Shown here one piece after another: positions 1-7,233 of a stretch of DNA of 25,192 nucleotides. The position numbers and the translations under genes were made by a program. The stretch is from Pelotomaculum sp. UBA3103. GTDB taxonomy: Bacteria > Bacillota > Desulfotomaculia > Desulfotomaculales > Pelotomaculaceae. Where the stretch lies: the NCBI GenBank assembly GCA_002365855.1, contig DFAP01000005.1, positions 1 to 25,192 of the forward strand. The letters are read 5' to 3'. Under the pieces are notes generated by a model. That model searched no databases. It saw only the letters and a list, made by a program, of their open reading frames with translations, and was not told the DNA's origin. Position 1 is the stretch's first letter. Every line of letters starts with the position of its first letter.

Positions 1-166
1 CTGCATAACTACTGTTTATTATCATTTCACGGTAGGGGAAAGGGTAAAAAACACGCGCAATACTATTAACATTAAGCAGAATTAATATGATAAAAATCAA
101 TAAAGCCAGGCGTCTGGCTGCTTTCCTAACGCTAAACCTGTACCTGCTGTTGTAAGCTCCCGTCAT
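1..166 (-). CDS. Lytic murein transglycosylase, N-terminal part (cut by window edge)
   Basis: This is an open reading frame of 55 codons that runs off the left edge. The ATG at 166 is preceded by a GGAGTG ribosome binding site. The peptide starts with a basic stretch, then has one hydrophobic segment at about residues 20-33 (ALLIFIILILL) that would act as a membrane anchor or signal. It continues with VFYPFPYREMI. A YPxxYxxxI motif just after an N-terminal anchor is typical of Slt-type soluble lytic transglycosylases in Firmicutes, just before the catalytic domain. That domain itself lies outside the window. The gene follows coaE by about 40 bp on the same strand, so it is probably the last gene of the polA-fpg-ytaF-coaE cluster. 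The identification rests on a short motif and gene order, so it is moderate only. Confidence 0.6.
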   Translation of the reverse strand, partial: MTGAYNSRYRFSVRKAARRLALLIFIILILLNVNSIARVFYPFPYREMIINSSYA

Positions 167-205
167 ATTAAATCACTCCGCTGCCAAGACTAGTACTCAT
201 ATTTT

Positions 206-841
206 TTATATGCTGTCCGGGGCCTGAAGATGTTCTTTTAACATAACCGCCCAGTGCCGGTCTACCTGTTTTAAAGTTTCGGCGAGGCTGCCGCTGTTGT
301 CGATGACACGGTGGGCATAGAGAATCTTTTCTTCCTGGGGCATTTGCGCGGCAATACGACTTAAAGCTTCAGCCGGGCTCAGACCATCTCTCCCGGCAAG
401 TCGCTCTATCTGTTCATCTTCATTTACTTTTACCACCCATACCTCGTCTGCATCCTGATATAAGCCAACCTCGATTAAAAGCGGGGCGTCGATCACTGCC
501 ACGTTTGCACCAGGGCAGCAATTGGAGGCAGCTTTATATGTGTTTATTTCCCGGTGGATAGCTTCTTTAATCTGCGGGTGGACAATCTGGTTCAGCCTTG
601 CCCTGGCCACCGCATCCTCAAACACTATTGCACCCATCTTTTTGCGGTCCAATTCGCCTTTACTGTTTAATATGTCCGCTCCGAAGCTCTCCACGATAGC
701 TGCCAGGGCTTGAGTGCCTGGCAGAACTATTTTCCGGGCTACCTTGTCGGCGTCAATAATCTTTGCGCCCAGGCTTTCGAGACGCCGGGCTACTGTGCTT
801 TTACCGCTTCCGATGTTGCCGGTGAGTCCGATAACAATCAT
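206..841 (-). CDS. coaE: Dephospho-CoA kinase
   Basis: The enzyme phosphorylates the 3'-hydroxyl of dephospho-CoA, the last step of coenzyme A synthesis in the cytosol. The 211-residue protein has the usual family length. The P-loop GNIGSGKST lies at residues 8-16, followed by the family segment with IIDADKVAR at about 28-36. VIDAPLLIE at about residue 115 and a LAGRDGLSPAEALSRI-like lid segment at about 148-163 also fit CoaE. The start ATG has GGAGGTC a few bases upstream. The gene lies between ytaF and the lytic transglycosylase on the same strand. A hairpin in the gap above it (934-952) may separate it partly from ytaF. Confidence 0.96.
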   Translation of the reverse strand: MIVIGLTGNIGSGKSTVARRLESLGAKIIDADKVARKIVLPGTQALAAIVESFGADILNSKGELDRKKMGAIVFEDAVARARLNQIVHPQIKEAIHREINTYKAASNCCPGANVAVIDAPLLIEVGLYQDADEVWVVKVNEDEQIERLAGRDGLSPAEALSRIAAQMPQEEKILYAHRVIDNSGSLAETLKQVDRHWAVMLKEHLQAPDSI

Positions 842-926
842 GCTGACCTCCGTAAAACAAGATTCTTGTTATTTCGCGTTCAAGTTTATACTTCCTCCAT
901 AAACCATGAAGTATTTTGCCGCACAT

Positions 927-952
927 AAAAAGGCGCTGGTGAAAATCCAGCG
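927..952 (-). terminator. Hairpin terminator candidate after ytaF
   Basis: On the minus strand, CGCTGG and CCAGCG form a 6-bp stem around a 7-nt loop. It is followed after two bases by five T residues (931-927). It lies 80 bp beyond the ytaF stop and about 90 bp before coaE. It could end or reduce transcription between the two genes. Confidence 0.45.
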
Positions 953-1030
953 GCTTTCCTGAAAAGGGCTGGTAATGCTCGAATCTTTTCTCAAGCAATC
1001 CCGCCCTCATTATTTTTTAGGCTGTTTTTT

Positions 1031-1681
1031 TTAAAATTTAATAAATTTAATAATCCCAAGCATTATAAGTATGCATCCTGGAAGTGCAGTAAGCCGGCGT
1101 CCTAACCTGCTGGCCTGCAGGGTGTGTCCGGCCAGTATGCCCAGGTAGGTGAGTAAAAAGTGGCCAAGGCCGACAACCAGGGCTGTCAGGCCGATGGAAA
1201 AACCCAGCATGGAGACGGCGAAACCTGCTAAAAAGGCGTCTACGGCCAGGGCAGTTCCAAGCAGGAGCGCTTCCTGGGGTGAAATCACTCCAGAACTGTC
1301 AAGGTCGGCTTTGGCCGGTTCCCGCAGGACCTGAATGACCAGGCCCAGGGGGCGGATACGAATTTTATAAATCCTGGTGTCGCCGTTAATATCGTTTCCG
1401 CTCTCTGACTGTGGCTCTGTCCTGCGGGCCTGGTAAAGGACCCACAGCCCGATGACCAGCAGCAGGACACCCCCCAGCTGGTGGGCCAGGCGCACTGGTA
1501 TCATTGTCAACAGTACCTGCCCGCCCAGCATGGATATGCTTATTGCCGCAACTGAAATCAAGCTGATAATCAGCAGTGACAGGATAGGGACCTTGATTTG
1601 CCTGGCCCCGTAGGAAACTCCTGCTCCGAAAGAGTCAAGGTTCAGAGCCAGGGCGAAAAGGATGTAAGTGAGCAGTTCCAA
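1031..1681 (-). CDS. ytaF: Sporulation membrane protein YtaF (MntP-like)
   Basis: This is a polytopic membrane protein of 216 residues related to the MntP/DUF204 cation-efflux fold. YtaF is known as a sporulation-associated member, but its substrate is not settled. Two inverted family motifs are visible, LALNLDSFGAG at about residues 11-21 and GTALAVDAFLAGFA at about 142-155. Each has an Asp inside a membrane segment. The central soluble loop at about residues 85-135 ends with the segment ADLDSSGVIS. This resembles an EF-hand calcium loop and is a YtaF-type feature not found in plain MntP. The start is TTG at 1681, chosen because GGAGG lies 7 nt upstream. That ribosome binding site is inside a long hairpin (1682-1736). 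The gene lies between fpg and coaE. Confidence 0.9.
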   Translation of the reverse strand: MELLTYILFALALNLDSFGAGVSYGARQIKVPILSLLIISLISVAAISISMLGGQVLLTMIPVRLAHQLGGVLLLVIGLWVLYQARRTEPQSESGNDINGDTRIYKIRIRPLGLVIQVLREPAKADLDSSGVISPQEALLLGTALAVDAFLAGFAVSMLGFSIGLTALVVGLGHFLLTYLGILAGHTLQASRLGRRLTALPGCILIMLGIIKFIKF

Positions 1682-1736
1682 TTCAATACCTCCAACAAAT
1701 TAATACTGTGCTTTTTTAATTTATGGAGGTATTGAA
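1682..1736 (-). promoter_or_regulatory. Leader hairpin that buries the ytaF ribosome binding site
   Basis: A perfect 13-bp inverted repeat (1682-1694 with 1724-1736) encloses a second 7-bp inverted repeat (AAATTAA 1697-1703 with TTAATTT 1716-1722) and a 12-nt loop. In the ytaF mRNA the 3' arm contains the GGAGG used by the TTG start, and the 5' arm contains its full complement CCTCC. As RNA this would block ribosome entry unless opened. No known manganese riboswitch is recognisable here. Confidence 0.6.
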
Positions 1737-1782
1737 ATGTTGGTTACTGCCATTCATTGGCATACAATCGGGACAAACATAA

Positions 1783-1803
1783 ACCCCGGTTTATCACCGG
1801 GGT
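1783..1803 (-). terminator. Hairpin terminator candidate after fpg
   Basis: ACCCCGGT (1783-1790) pairs with ACCGGGGT (1796-1803) as an 8-bp GC-rich stem with a 5-nt loop. On the minus strand it is followed by TTTATGTTTG, a weak T tract. It lies between fpg and ytaF, about 120 bp past the fpg stop, and probably separates the polA-fpg transcript from ytaF. Confidence 0.5.
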
Positions 1804-1921
1804 GAAGTCGCTGACAAAGGTTACCTGGTGTTGGACCGCTTGTTCTGCTGCTCCGTGTCGAGTGACTTAAGGATTCGCGCTTGCCAATAATCTGAACACC
1901 TGGTATTCACAGGGGGTTTGC

Positions 1922-2749
1922 TCAAGCTTTCTGGCAGGCGGGGCAGTAATACGAACTGCGGCCCCCCACTTTCTTTCTTGTAATTTCTTTGCCGCAGCAA
2001 GAGCAGGGCTCGCCCTCCCGGCTGTAAACCCTCAGCAGCTCCTGGTAGCTGCCCGCCCGCCCGTCTCCGTCGATGAAGTCACGAACTGTCGTCCCCCTGT
2101 TTTCAATGCCTTCACGAAGCACGTCCTGAATGGCATGATAGAGAAGCGCTATCTCACGCGGGGTCAGGGTTGTAGCCAGTCGTTCGGGATTTATTTTGGC
2201 CCTGTGCAGCGCCTCGTCAGCGTAAATATTACCGAGACCGGCGATGAAAGTCTGGTCTAAAAGTAGGGGTTTGATCCTGGCATGGCGCCGCCTCAGTTCC
2301 TTTTTCATGTAGTCCCTGGTAAACATTTCTCCCAGCGGCTCCACGCCCAGATCTTTATACCCGGGCAGGTCACTCAGAGATGTAGCGGGCACCAGCCACA
2401 TCCGGCCAAACTGCCTTACGTCCGCAAAGCGAAGATGACAGCCGTTGTCCAAGCTGAGGATAACATGGGTATGCTTGGTTACCAGGTCATCCTTATCACC
2501 GTATACAAGAGTGCCGGTCATGCGCAGGTGCACCACAAGCGTGAAGCCGCCGTTTAAATAGATCAGCAGGTATTTTCCACGCCTGGTCACTTTGGTTATT
2601 TTCTTGTCTGTGATAGTTTCTTTGAACTCGTCGGGATCTGGCGTCTGGATTACTTTAGGCATAAGTATCTGTGCGCCGGTAAACTTTAGCCCGGCCAGTT
2701 TCTGCTGCAGTGATTGCCTTACAGTCTCCACTTCAGGAAGTTCCGGCAT
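1922..2749 (-). CDS. mutM: Formamidopyrimidine-DNA glycosylase (Fpg/MutM)
   Basis: This base-excision repair glycosylase/AP lyase removes 8-oxoguanine and formamidopyrimidines. The start is set at the ATG encoding MPELPEVE, because the Pro after Met is the catalytic nucleophile and must become the N-terminus. An upstream in-frame ATG at 2758 directly abuts its AAGGGG and would add three residues. From the chosen ATG the AAGGGG has normal spacing. The 275 residues match the family length. Visible motifs include the helix-two-turn-helix region with GLGNIYADEALHRAKINP and the C-terminal zinc finger CSCCGKE...YYCPAC (CxxC, CxxC). The start lies 13 bp beyond the polA stop, so polA and fpg form an operon that pairs repair synthesis with damage removal. 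Confidence 0.95.
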   Translation of the reverse strand: MPELPEVETVRQSLQQKLAGLKFTGAQILMPKVIQTPDPDEFKETITDKKITKVTRRGKYLLIYLNGGFTLVVHLRMTGTLVYGDKDDLVTKHTHVILSLDNGCHLRFADVRQFGRMWLVPATSLSDLPGYKDLGVEPLGEMFTRDYMKKELRRRHARIKPLLLDQTFIAGLGNIYADEALHRAKINPERLATTLTPREIALLYHAIQDVLREGIENRGTTVRDFIDGDGRAGSYQELLRVYSREGEPCSCCGKEITRKKVGGRSSYYCPACQKA

Positions 2750-2762
2750 TGTTAACATCCCC

Positions 2763-5483
2763 TTAGACTTTTTTTGTGTCGTACCAGTTAGGGCCTATTT
2801 TTATATCTACTACCAGTGGAACATCCATTACCAGCGCGTTTTCCATGCACCGTTGGACCAGATCTTTTAGTGACTCTATTTCTTCTGCCGGGGAGTCAAA
2901 AATCAACTCATCATGAACCTGCAGGATCATTTTTGCTCTGAGGCCGTGTTCGTCCATTTCGCGGAATATATTTACCATGGCGAGCTTGATGATATCGGCG
3001 GCACTGCCCTGAATGGGAGTGTTCATCGCTGTGCGCTCACCAAAGTTGCGCAGCGTCCGGTTGGGGCTGAAAAGGTCCGGCAGGTAGCGCCGTCTGTTTA
3101 ACAGTGTGGTGACATAACCTTTTTCCCTGGCTTCCCGCACTACCCTGTCAATATAGGCCTTAACCCCTGCATAGCGGTTGAAATAGTTTTCAATGTAGCG
3201 CCGGGCCTCATGCCGCCCCACCTTGATGCTGCGGTCCAGTCCGAAATCGCTTTGGCCGTAAATAATGCCAAAATTTACCGCCTTTGCCTTGTTACGCATA
3301 TCCCAGGTTACCTCCCCGGGCGTCACACCAAATATTTCTGCCGCAGTGCGGGTATGAATATCCTCCCCTTTTTTAAAGGATTGGGTTAGAACAGGATCAC
3401 CACTGAGGTGAGCGAGAACGCGCAGCTCGATCTGGGAGTAGTCCGCCGCCAGCAATAGATTTTTTTTATGTGACGTAACAAATACCTTCCTGATCAAGCG
3501 ACCTATTTCAATGCGTATGGGTATGTTCTGCAAGTTTGGTTCAGAGCTGGAAAGCCTGCCTGTAGCGGTTACCGTCTGGTGAAAGGTGGTGTGCAGCTTA
3601 CCCGTACCGGGATCTATGAGGGCGGCCAGGCCATCCGTATAGGTAGATTTCAGCTTCATCAGCTGGCGGTATTCCAGCACCTTGGCTACTATCTCGTGGG
3701 ACACGGCCAGTTCTTCAAGTACCCCGGCGTCAGTAGAGTAGCCGGTTTTGGTTTTTTTGAGGGCGGGAAGCTTGAGTTCGTCAAACAAAATCCTTCCCAG
3801 CTGCTTGGGGGAATTAATATTAAACACCTGTCCGGCCGAACGGTGGATCTCTTCTTCCAGACCTTGTATCAGCTTTCCGAGTTTCTGTGACATGGTTTTG
3901 AGCTGGTCTCTGTCCACCGCCACGCCTTCTATCTCCATCGCCGCCAACACCTGGACCAGCGGCATTTCCACATCGTAAAAGAGGCGGTCCTGCTCAAATA
4001 GCTTGAGCTTTTTATCAAGTATTGCCGCCAGCTGTGAAATACAAAGCGCCCGGGCGGGCAGTTTTTCTTCTCCACCTGGCAGAACCGCGCTCAGGTGTTC
4101 AAGACAAACATCTTCCAGTTCGCGGTTTGGCGAGGCAGGGTTCAGCAGGTAAGAGGCAATCATGGTATCGAAGGCAAGGTGGCTTAACTTTATGCCGTGC
4201 CTGTACAGCAGCCAGGTCAGCTTCTTCCCGTTATGGCAGTATTTTTTTATGTTGGGGTCTTCACATATCTTTTTAAATGCCTGCAGTGCTTTCTCCGGCA
4301 ATGCACCGTCGACGCCGGTGACGGAGGCCAGGTCTGAGAATAGTTGTCCCTGGCTGTGCGGTCTGTCTCCCTCCGTCTGGAGTTCGAGGTAGTAGACCTT
4401 ATCATCTCCAAGCGCCAGACCCGCTTCAATAGAATCCCCCCTGGCGCCGCCAACTGCAGCTAATGACACGCGGCCTGCTTTTTGCGCCGCTCTAACGAAG
4501 TTCTTCAAGCGGGGAAGCGTGTCCAGGCGCTGGTATGCGACAGGGTATGTTTCCAGGTCCGGCTCCGGCAGCGCCTTCCTCGCAGTGCTTCGTTTCGACC
4601 CGCTGTCCTGTTCCCTGCCGAACCTGTAAATTGATTGGATTAAAGTTTTAAACTCCAGCCGGGTAAAGATATCCAGAAGCTCTTTATAGGCTGGACCCAG
4701 CCAGCGGCACCTCTCCAGGTCGATTTCCACAGGCGCCTCGCGGCGTATGGTGACCAGTTTTTTTGAAAGTTCAGCCTGTTTTTTTGAGGAAGACACCATT
4801 TCGCCAAGGCGACCGGTCAGCTCGCCGGCGTTGTCCAGGACATTTTCCAGACTGCCGTATTCCTTAAGTAGGCGTGAAGCCGTTTTATCTCCAATACCGG
4901 GGATTCCCGGAATATTATCTGAGGCGTCACCGGTCAGGCTTTTGAAATCAATATACTGTCTGGGTGTAATGCCATACCTGTCCCATACCTTCCCTTCGTC
5001 GTACTCTTCCAATTCGCTGATGCCTTTCTTGGTAAGCCTGACCCTGGTTAAAGGAGAAACAAGCTGCAGGACATCGCGGTCGCCGGTCACAATAACACTT
5101 TTAATACCTGCCTGCTCGGCTTTCATGGACAGCGCTCCGATCAGGTCATCTGCCTCAAAGCCCTCTATCTCAAAAATTTGTATCTGCATCGCCCGCAGCA
5201 CGTCTTTAAGCATTTGGAATTGGGGCCTTAAATCATCAGGTGTAGGACTGCGTTGTGCCTTGTAATCCTCATAGTCGTCGTGACGAAAGGTAATTTTACC
5301 CTTGTCAAATGCCACGGCAATCATGCCGGGGGAGTCTTCGGCCAGCAGTTTCAGCAGCATATTTGTAAAGCCATATACGGCGTTGGTTACCAGTCCCTGA
5401 CTGGTAGACAACGGGGGGATGGCATGAAAAGCCCTGTGAGCCAGGCTGTTGCCGTCTATGATAATCATGGTATCGCGGGACAT
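2763..5483 (-). CDS. polA: DNA polymerase I
   Basis: PolA fills gaps in excision repair and removes Okazaki primers. From the chosen start it has about 906 residues. The order is an N-terminal 5'-3' exonuclease (IIIDGNSLAHRAFHA at the start, FEADDLIG and VTGDRDVLQLV near 110-140, DNIPGIPGIG near 190), a middle 3'-5' exonuclease-like domain, and the polymerase domain. That domain has motif A (AADYSQIELRVLAHLSGD), motif B (RNKAKAVNFGIIYGQSDFG) and motif C (LQVHDELIFD). The middle domain lacks the DxE metal-binding pair expected at its first motif (VSLAAVGG instead), so proofreading is probably absent, as in Bacillus and Taq enzymes. The ATG at 5483 has AGGAGG 12 nt upstream. A TTG at 5507 overlaps that site and is less likely. 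It is the first gene of the polA-fpg operon. Confidence 0.96.
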   Translation of the reverse strand: MSRDTMIIIDGNSLAHRAFHAIPPLSTSQGLVTNAVYGFTNMLLKLLAEDSPGMIAVAFDKGKITFRHDDYEDYKAQRSPTPDDLRPQFQMLKDVLRAMQIQIFEIEGFEADDLIGALSMKAEQAGIKSVIVTGDRDVLQLVSPLTRVRLTKKGISELEEYDEGKVWDRYGITPRQYIDFKSLTGDASDNIPGIPGIGDKTASRLLKEYGSLENVLDNAGELTGRLGEMVSSSKKQAELSKKLVTIRREAPVEIDLERCRWLGPAYKELLDIFTRLEFKTLIQSIYRFGREQDSGSKRSTARKALPEPDLETYPVAYQRLDTLPRLKNFVRAAQKAGRVSLAAVGGARGDSIEAGLALGDDKVYYLELQTEGDRPHSQGQLFSDLASVTGVDGALPEKALQAFKKICEDPNIKKYCHNGKKLTWLLYRHGIKLSHLAFDTMIASYLLNPASPNRELEDVCLEHLSAVLPGGEEKLPARALCISQLAAILDKKLKLFEQDRLFYDVEMPLVQVLAAMEIEGVAVDRDQLKTMSQKLGKLIQGLEEEIHRSAGQVFNINSPKQLGRILFDELKLPALKKTKTGYSTDAGVLEELAVSHEIVAKVLEYRQLMKLKSTYTDGLAALIDPGTGKLHTTFHQTVTATGRLSSSEPNLQNIPIRIEIGRLIRKVFVTSHKKNLLLAADYSQIELRVLAHLSGDPVLTQSFKKGEDIHTRTAAEIFGVTPGEVTWDMRNKAKAVNFGIIYGQSDFGLDRSIKVGRHEARRYIENYFNRYAGVKAYIDRVVREAREKGYVTTLLNRRRYLPDLFSPNRTLRNFGERTAMNTPIQGSAADIIKLAMVNIFREMDEHGLRAKMILQVHDELIFDSPAEEIESLKDLVQRCMENALVMDVPLVVDIKIGPNWYDTKKV

Positions 5484-5672
5484 AGAAATATGCACCCTCC
5501 TGTTCAATTCTAGCCGGAATATTAATCATCTGCAATTTTTTAGTATTTCACCACCCTGGCCAAAATACCTCCCCTGTATCTGGAGTGTAATAATCCCGTT
5601 CCAGGAAAAATTTGCAGGACTTTACAATGAAAAAGCGAATTCATGCTTCAACTGAAATCTGAGGTGAAGAAC

Positions 5673-7151
5673 GTGCGTAAAAAAGCTTTCCTGGCATTTG
5701 TACTGGTATTGACCCTGGCCTTGACCTTTGGTTTCATGGCTCCGGGCCTTGAAGCAGAAAGCCCCGCTGTTGGGGGAGAAACCTTTGAAGAGATTTTTAG
5801 CTATATCCAGTCTTTGCACATAAGCAGCCCGGATACCGGTGATCTGCAGCAGGGAGCAATCAAAGGACTGATGGAATCACTAAATGATCCTTATTCTGAA
5901 TACCTTCTACCTGAGCAGTTGAGCAGTTTCAACGAGGCCCTGGATGGCGAGTATGTAGGTGTAGGCGTTCAGTTGCAGCCGGATGAGAACTATCCCAGAG
6001 TGCTGAGCACCATGGAGGGCTCACCCGCAGCAGCGGCTGGTATCAGGCCGGGCGACCTGGTGATTAAAGTGGATGGTACAGATATATCAAATGAGCCCCT
6101 GGGGGAGATTGTGCAAAAGATCCGCGGGCCGGAAGGCGCCAGGGTCGATTTGACGATCCGGAGGGTGGGCGCCTCAGATATGGATTTCCAACTGATTCGG
6201 GCCAGCATCAGCACTCCTACGGTAAGCGGCAATATGTTGGATGAGAGCACAGGTTACATCCGTATTGCTACCTTTGGTGAACCTACTGACGCTGAATTCA
6301 GGAAGATTCTGTCAGAGCTTATCCGGCAGGGAGCAGCTAATTTGATCCTGGATCTGAGAGACAATCCGGGCGGGATGCTGCAATCCGCTGTTAAAATCAC
6401 CAGCAGCTTCATTGCCCCGGGCCAGGTCGTGGTCAGCACCGTGGACCGTAATGGAGAACAAGTAGAATACAGGGCTGAGGACTTTCCTATTGGCAGGAAT
6501 TTAAACCTGGCCGTGCTAGTCAATCAAAACAGCGCCAGCGCCGCCGAAATAGTAGCCGGAGCACTCCAGGATCACGGCGCCGCCACTATTGTGGGTGAGA
6601 GGACATACGGCAAAGGCACCGTCCAGGCGATGATACCGCTTAAGGCGGGGGGCGCCTTAAAGCTTACGATTTCCAGGTACCATACACCGAATGACAGGGT
6701 TATAGACGGCACTGGACTTGAACCCGATATCAAGGTGGTCTCACCAAATTTAGTCCTGCCTATGGCGAGAAGCTGTTTAAGCCCGAAGGTCAAAAACACG
6801 GTTTATTTAAAAATCGGCGGGCAGGAGGCTGACGTAAACGGGTTTAATGTACCGGGTGTACAGGTTATACAGCAGCAGGGAGTTGTTTATCTACCCCTGA
6901 GATTTGTTTTTGAGGCGCTGGGATACCGTGTTGACTGGCTTGCGGCTGATAACAGCGTCAAAGTCAGCAAATCTGGCCTGGAAGCTATTATAAGTCCGGG
7001 AAGTGGGACTATCGGTATAAACCGGCAAAATTACCCTCTGGCGGGTCCGATCAAATTTGAAGGAAGCGAAACATATATTTCTCTCCAGGATTTGAAACCC
7101 TTTAAAGTCAGTATCGTTTTTGAGGAAGGAAAGATCCTCATTGAGAAATAA
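5673..7151 (+). CDS. Secreted S41 C-terminal processing protease with PDZ and stalk domain
   Basis: This is a serine protease of the CtpA/Prc family that acts outside the membrane. The start is GTG at 5673, placed 5 nt after GAGGTGA. An in-frame ATG at 5643 has no good ribosome binding site. The 492 residues begin with a signal peptide (RKKAFLAFVLVLTLALTFGF). A PDZ domain follows at about 85-165 (EYVGVGVQL...GIRPGDLVIKVDG), then the S41 catalytic domain. The nucleophile is the Ser in QNSASAAEIVAGAL and the general base is the Lys in ERTYGKGTVQ. The last 110 residues form a copper-amine-oxidase-N-terminal-like stalk domain (VYLPLRFVFEALGYRVDW), common in exported clostridial proteins and possibly wall- or ligand-binding. 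The gene is divergent from polA. Its cellular target cannot be told from sequence, and a role in sporulation signalling or envelope turnover is possible. Confidence 0.92.
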   Translation: MRKKAFLAFVLVLTLALTFGFMAPGLEAESPAVGGETFEEIFSYIQSLHISSPDTGDLQQGAIKGLMESLNDPYSEYLLPEQLSSFNEALDGEYVGVGVQLQPDENYPRVLSTMEGSPAAAAGIRPGDLVIKVDGTDISNEPLGEIVQKIRGPEGARVDLTIRRVGASDMDFQLIRASISTPTVSGNMLDESTGYIRIATFGEPTDAEFRKILSELIRQGAANLILDLRDNPGGMLQSAVKITSSFIAPGQVVVSTVDRNGEQVEYRAEDFPIGRNLNLAVLVNQNSASAAEIVAGALQDHGAATIVGERTYGKGTVQAMIPLKAGGALKLTISRYHTPNDRVIDGTGLEPDIKVVSPNLVLPMARSCLSPKVKNTVYLKIGGQEADVNGFNVPGVQVIQQQGVVYLPLRFVFEALGYRVDWLAADNSVKVSKSGLEAIISPGSGTIGINRQNYPLAGPIKFEGSETYISLQDLKPFKVSIVFEEGKILIEK

Positions 7152-7169
7152 TTTTTGTTATGATATAAA
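7141..7169 (+). promoter_or_regulatory. Sigma-A type promoter for the SEC-C protein gene
   Basis: TTGAGA (7141-7146) and TATAAA (7164-7169) are separated by 17 nt. The promoter overlaps the last codons of the S41 protease gene and lies 65 bp before the next start, so the SEC-C gene can be transcribed on its own. Confidence 0.5.
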
Positions 7170-7233
7170 TAAGGGGTGATTTGGTCAAAAATAAGTGCTA
7201 CAACGGCATAACTTATATGGGGAGGTGTTTTAC

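Noticed and set aside
801..1010. A 69-codon minus-strand frame between coaE and ytaF
   Set aside because: It overlaps the start of coaE, has no ribosome binding site and covers the hairpin terminator at 927-952. Its composition looks like non-coding sequence.
4747..5265. A 172-codon plus-strand frame inside polA
   Set aside because: It is the antisense shadow of the conserved 5'-3' exonuclease domain and has no ribosome binding site or recognisable motif.
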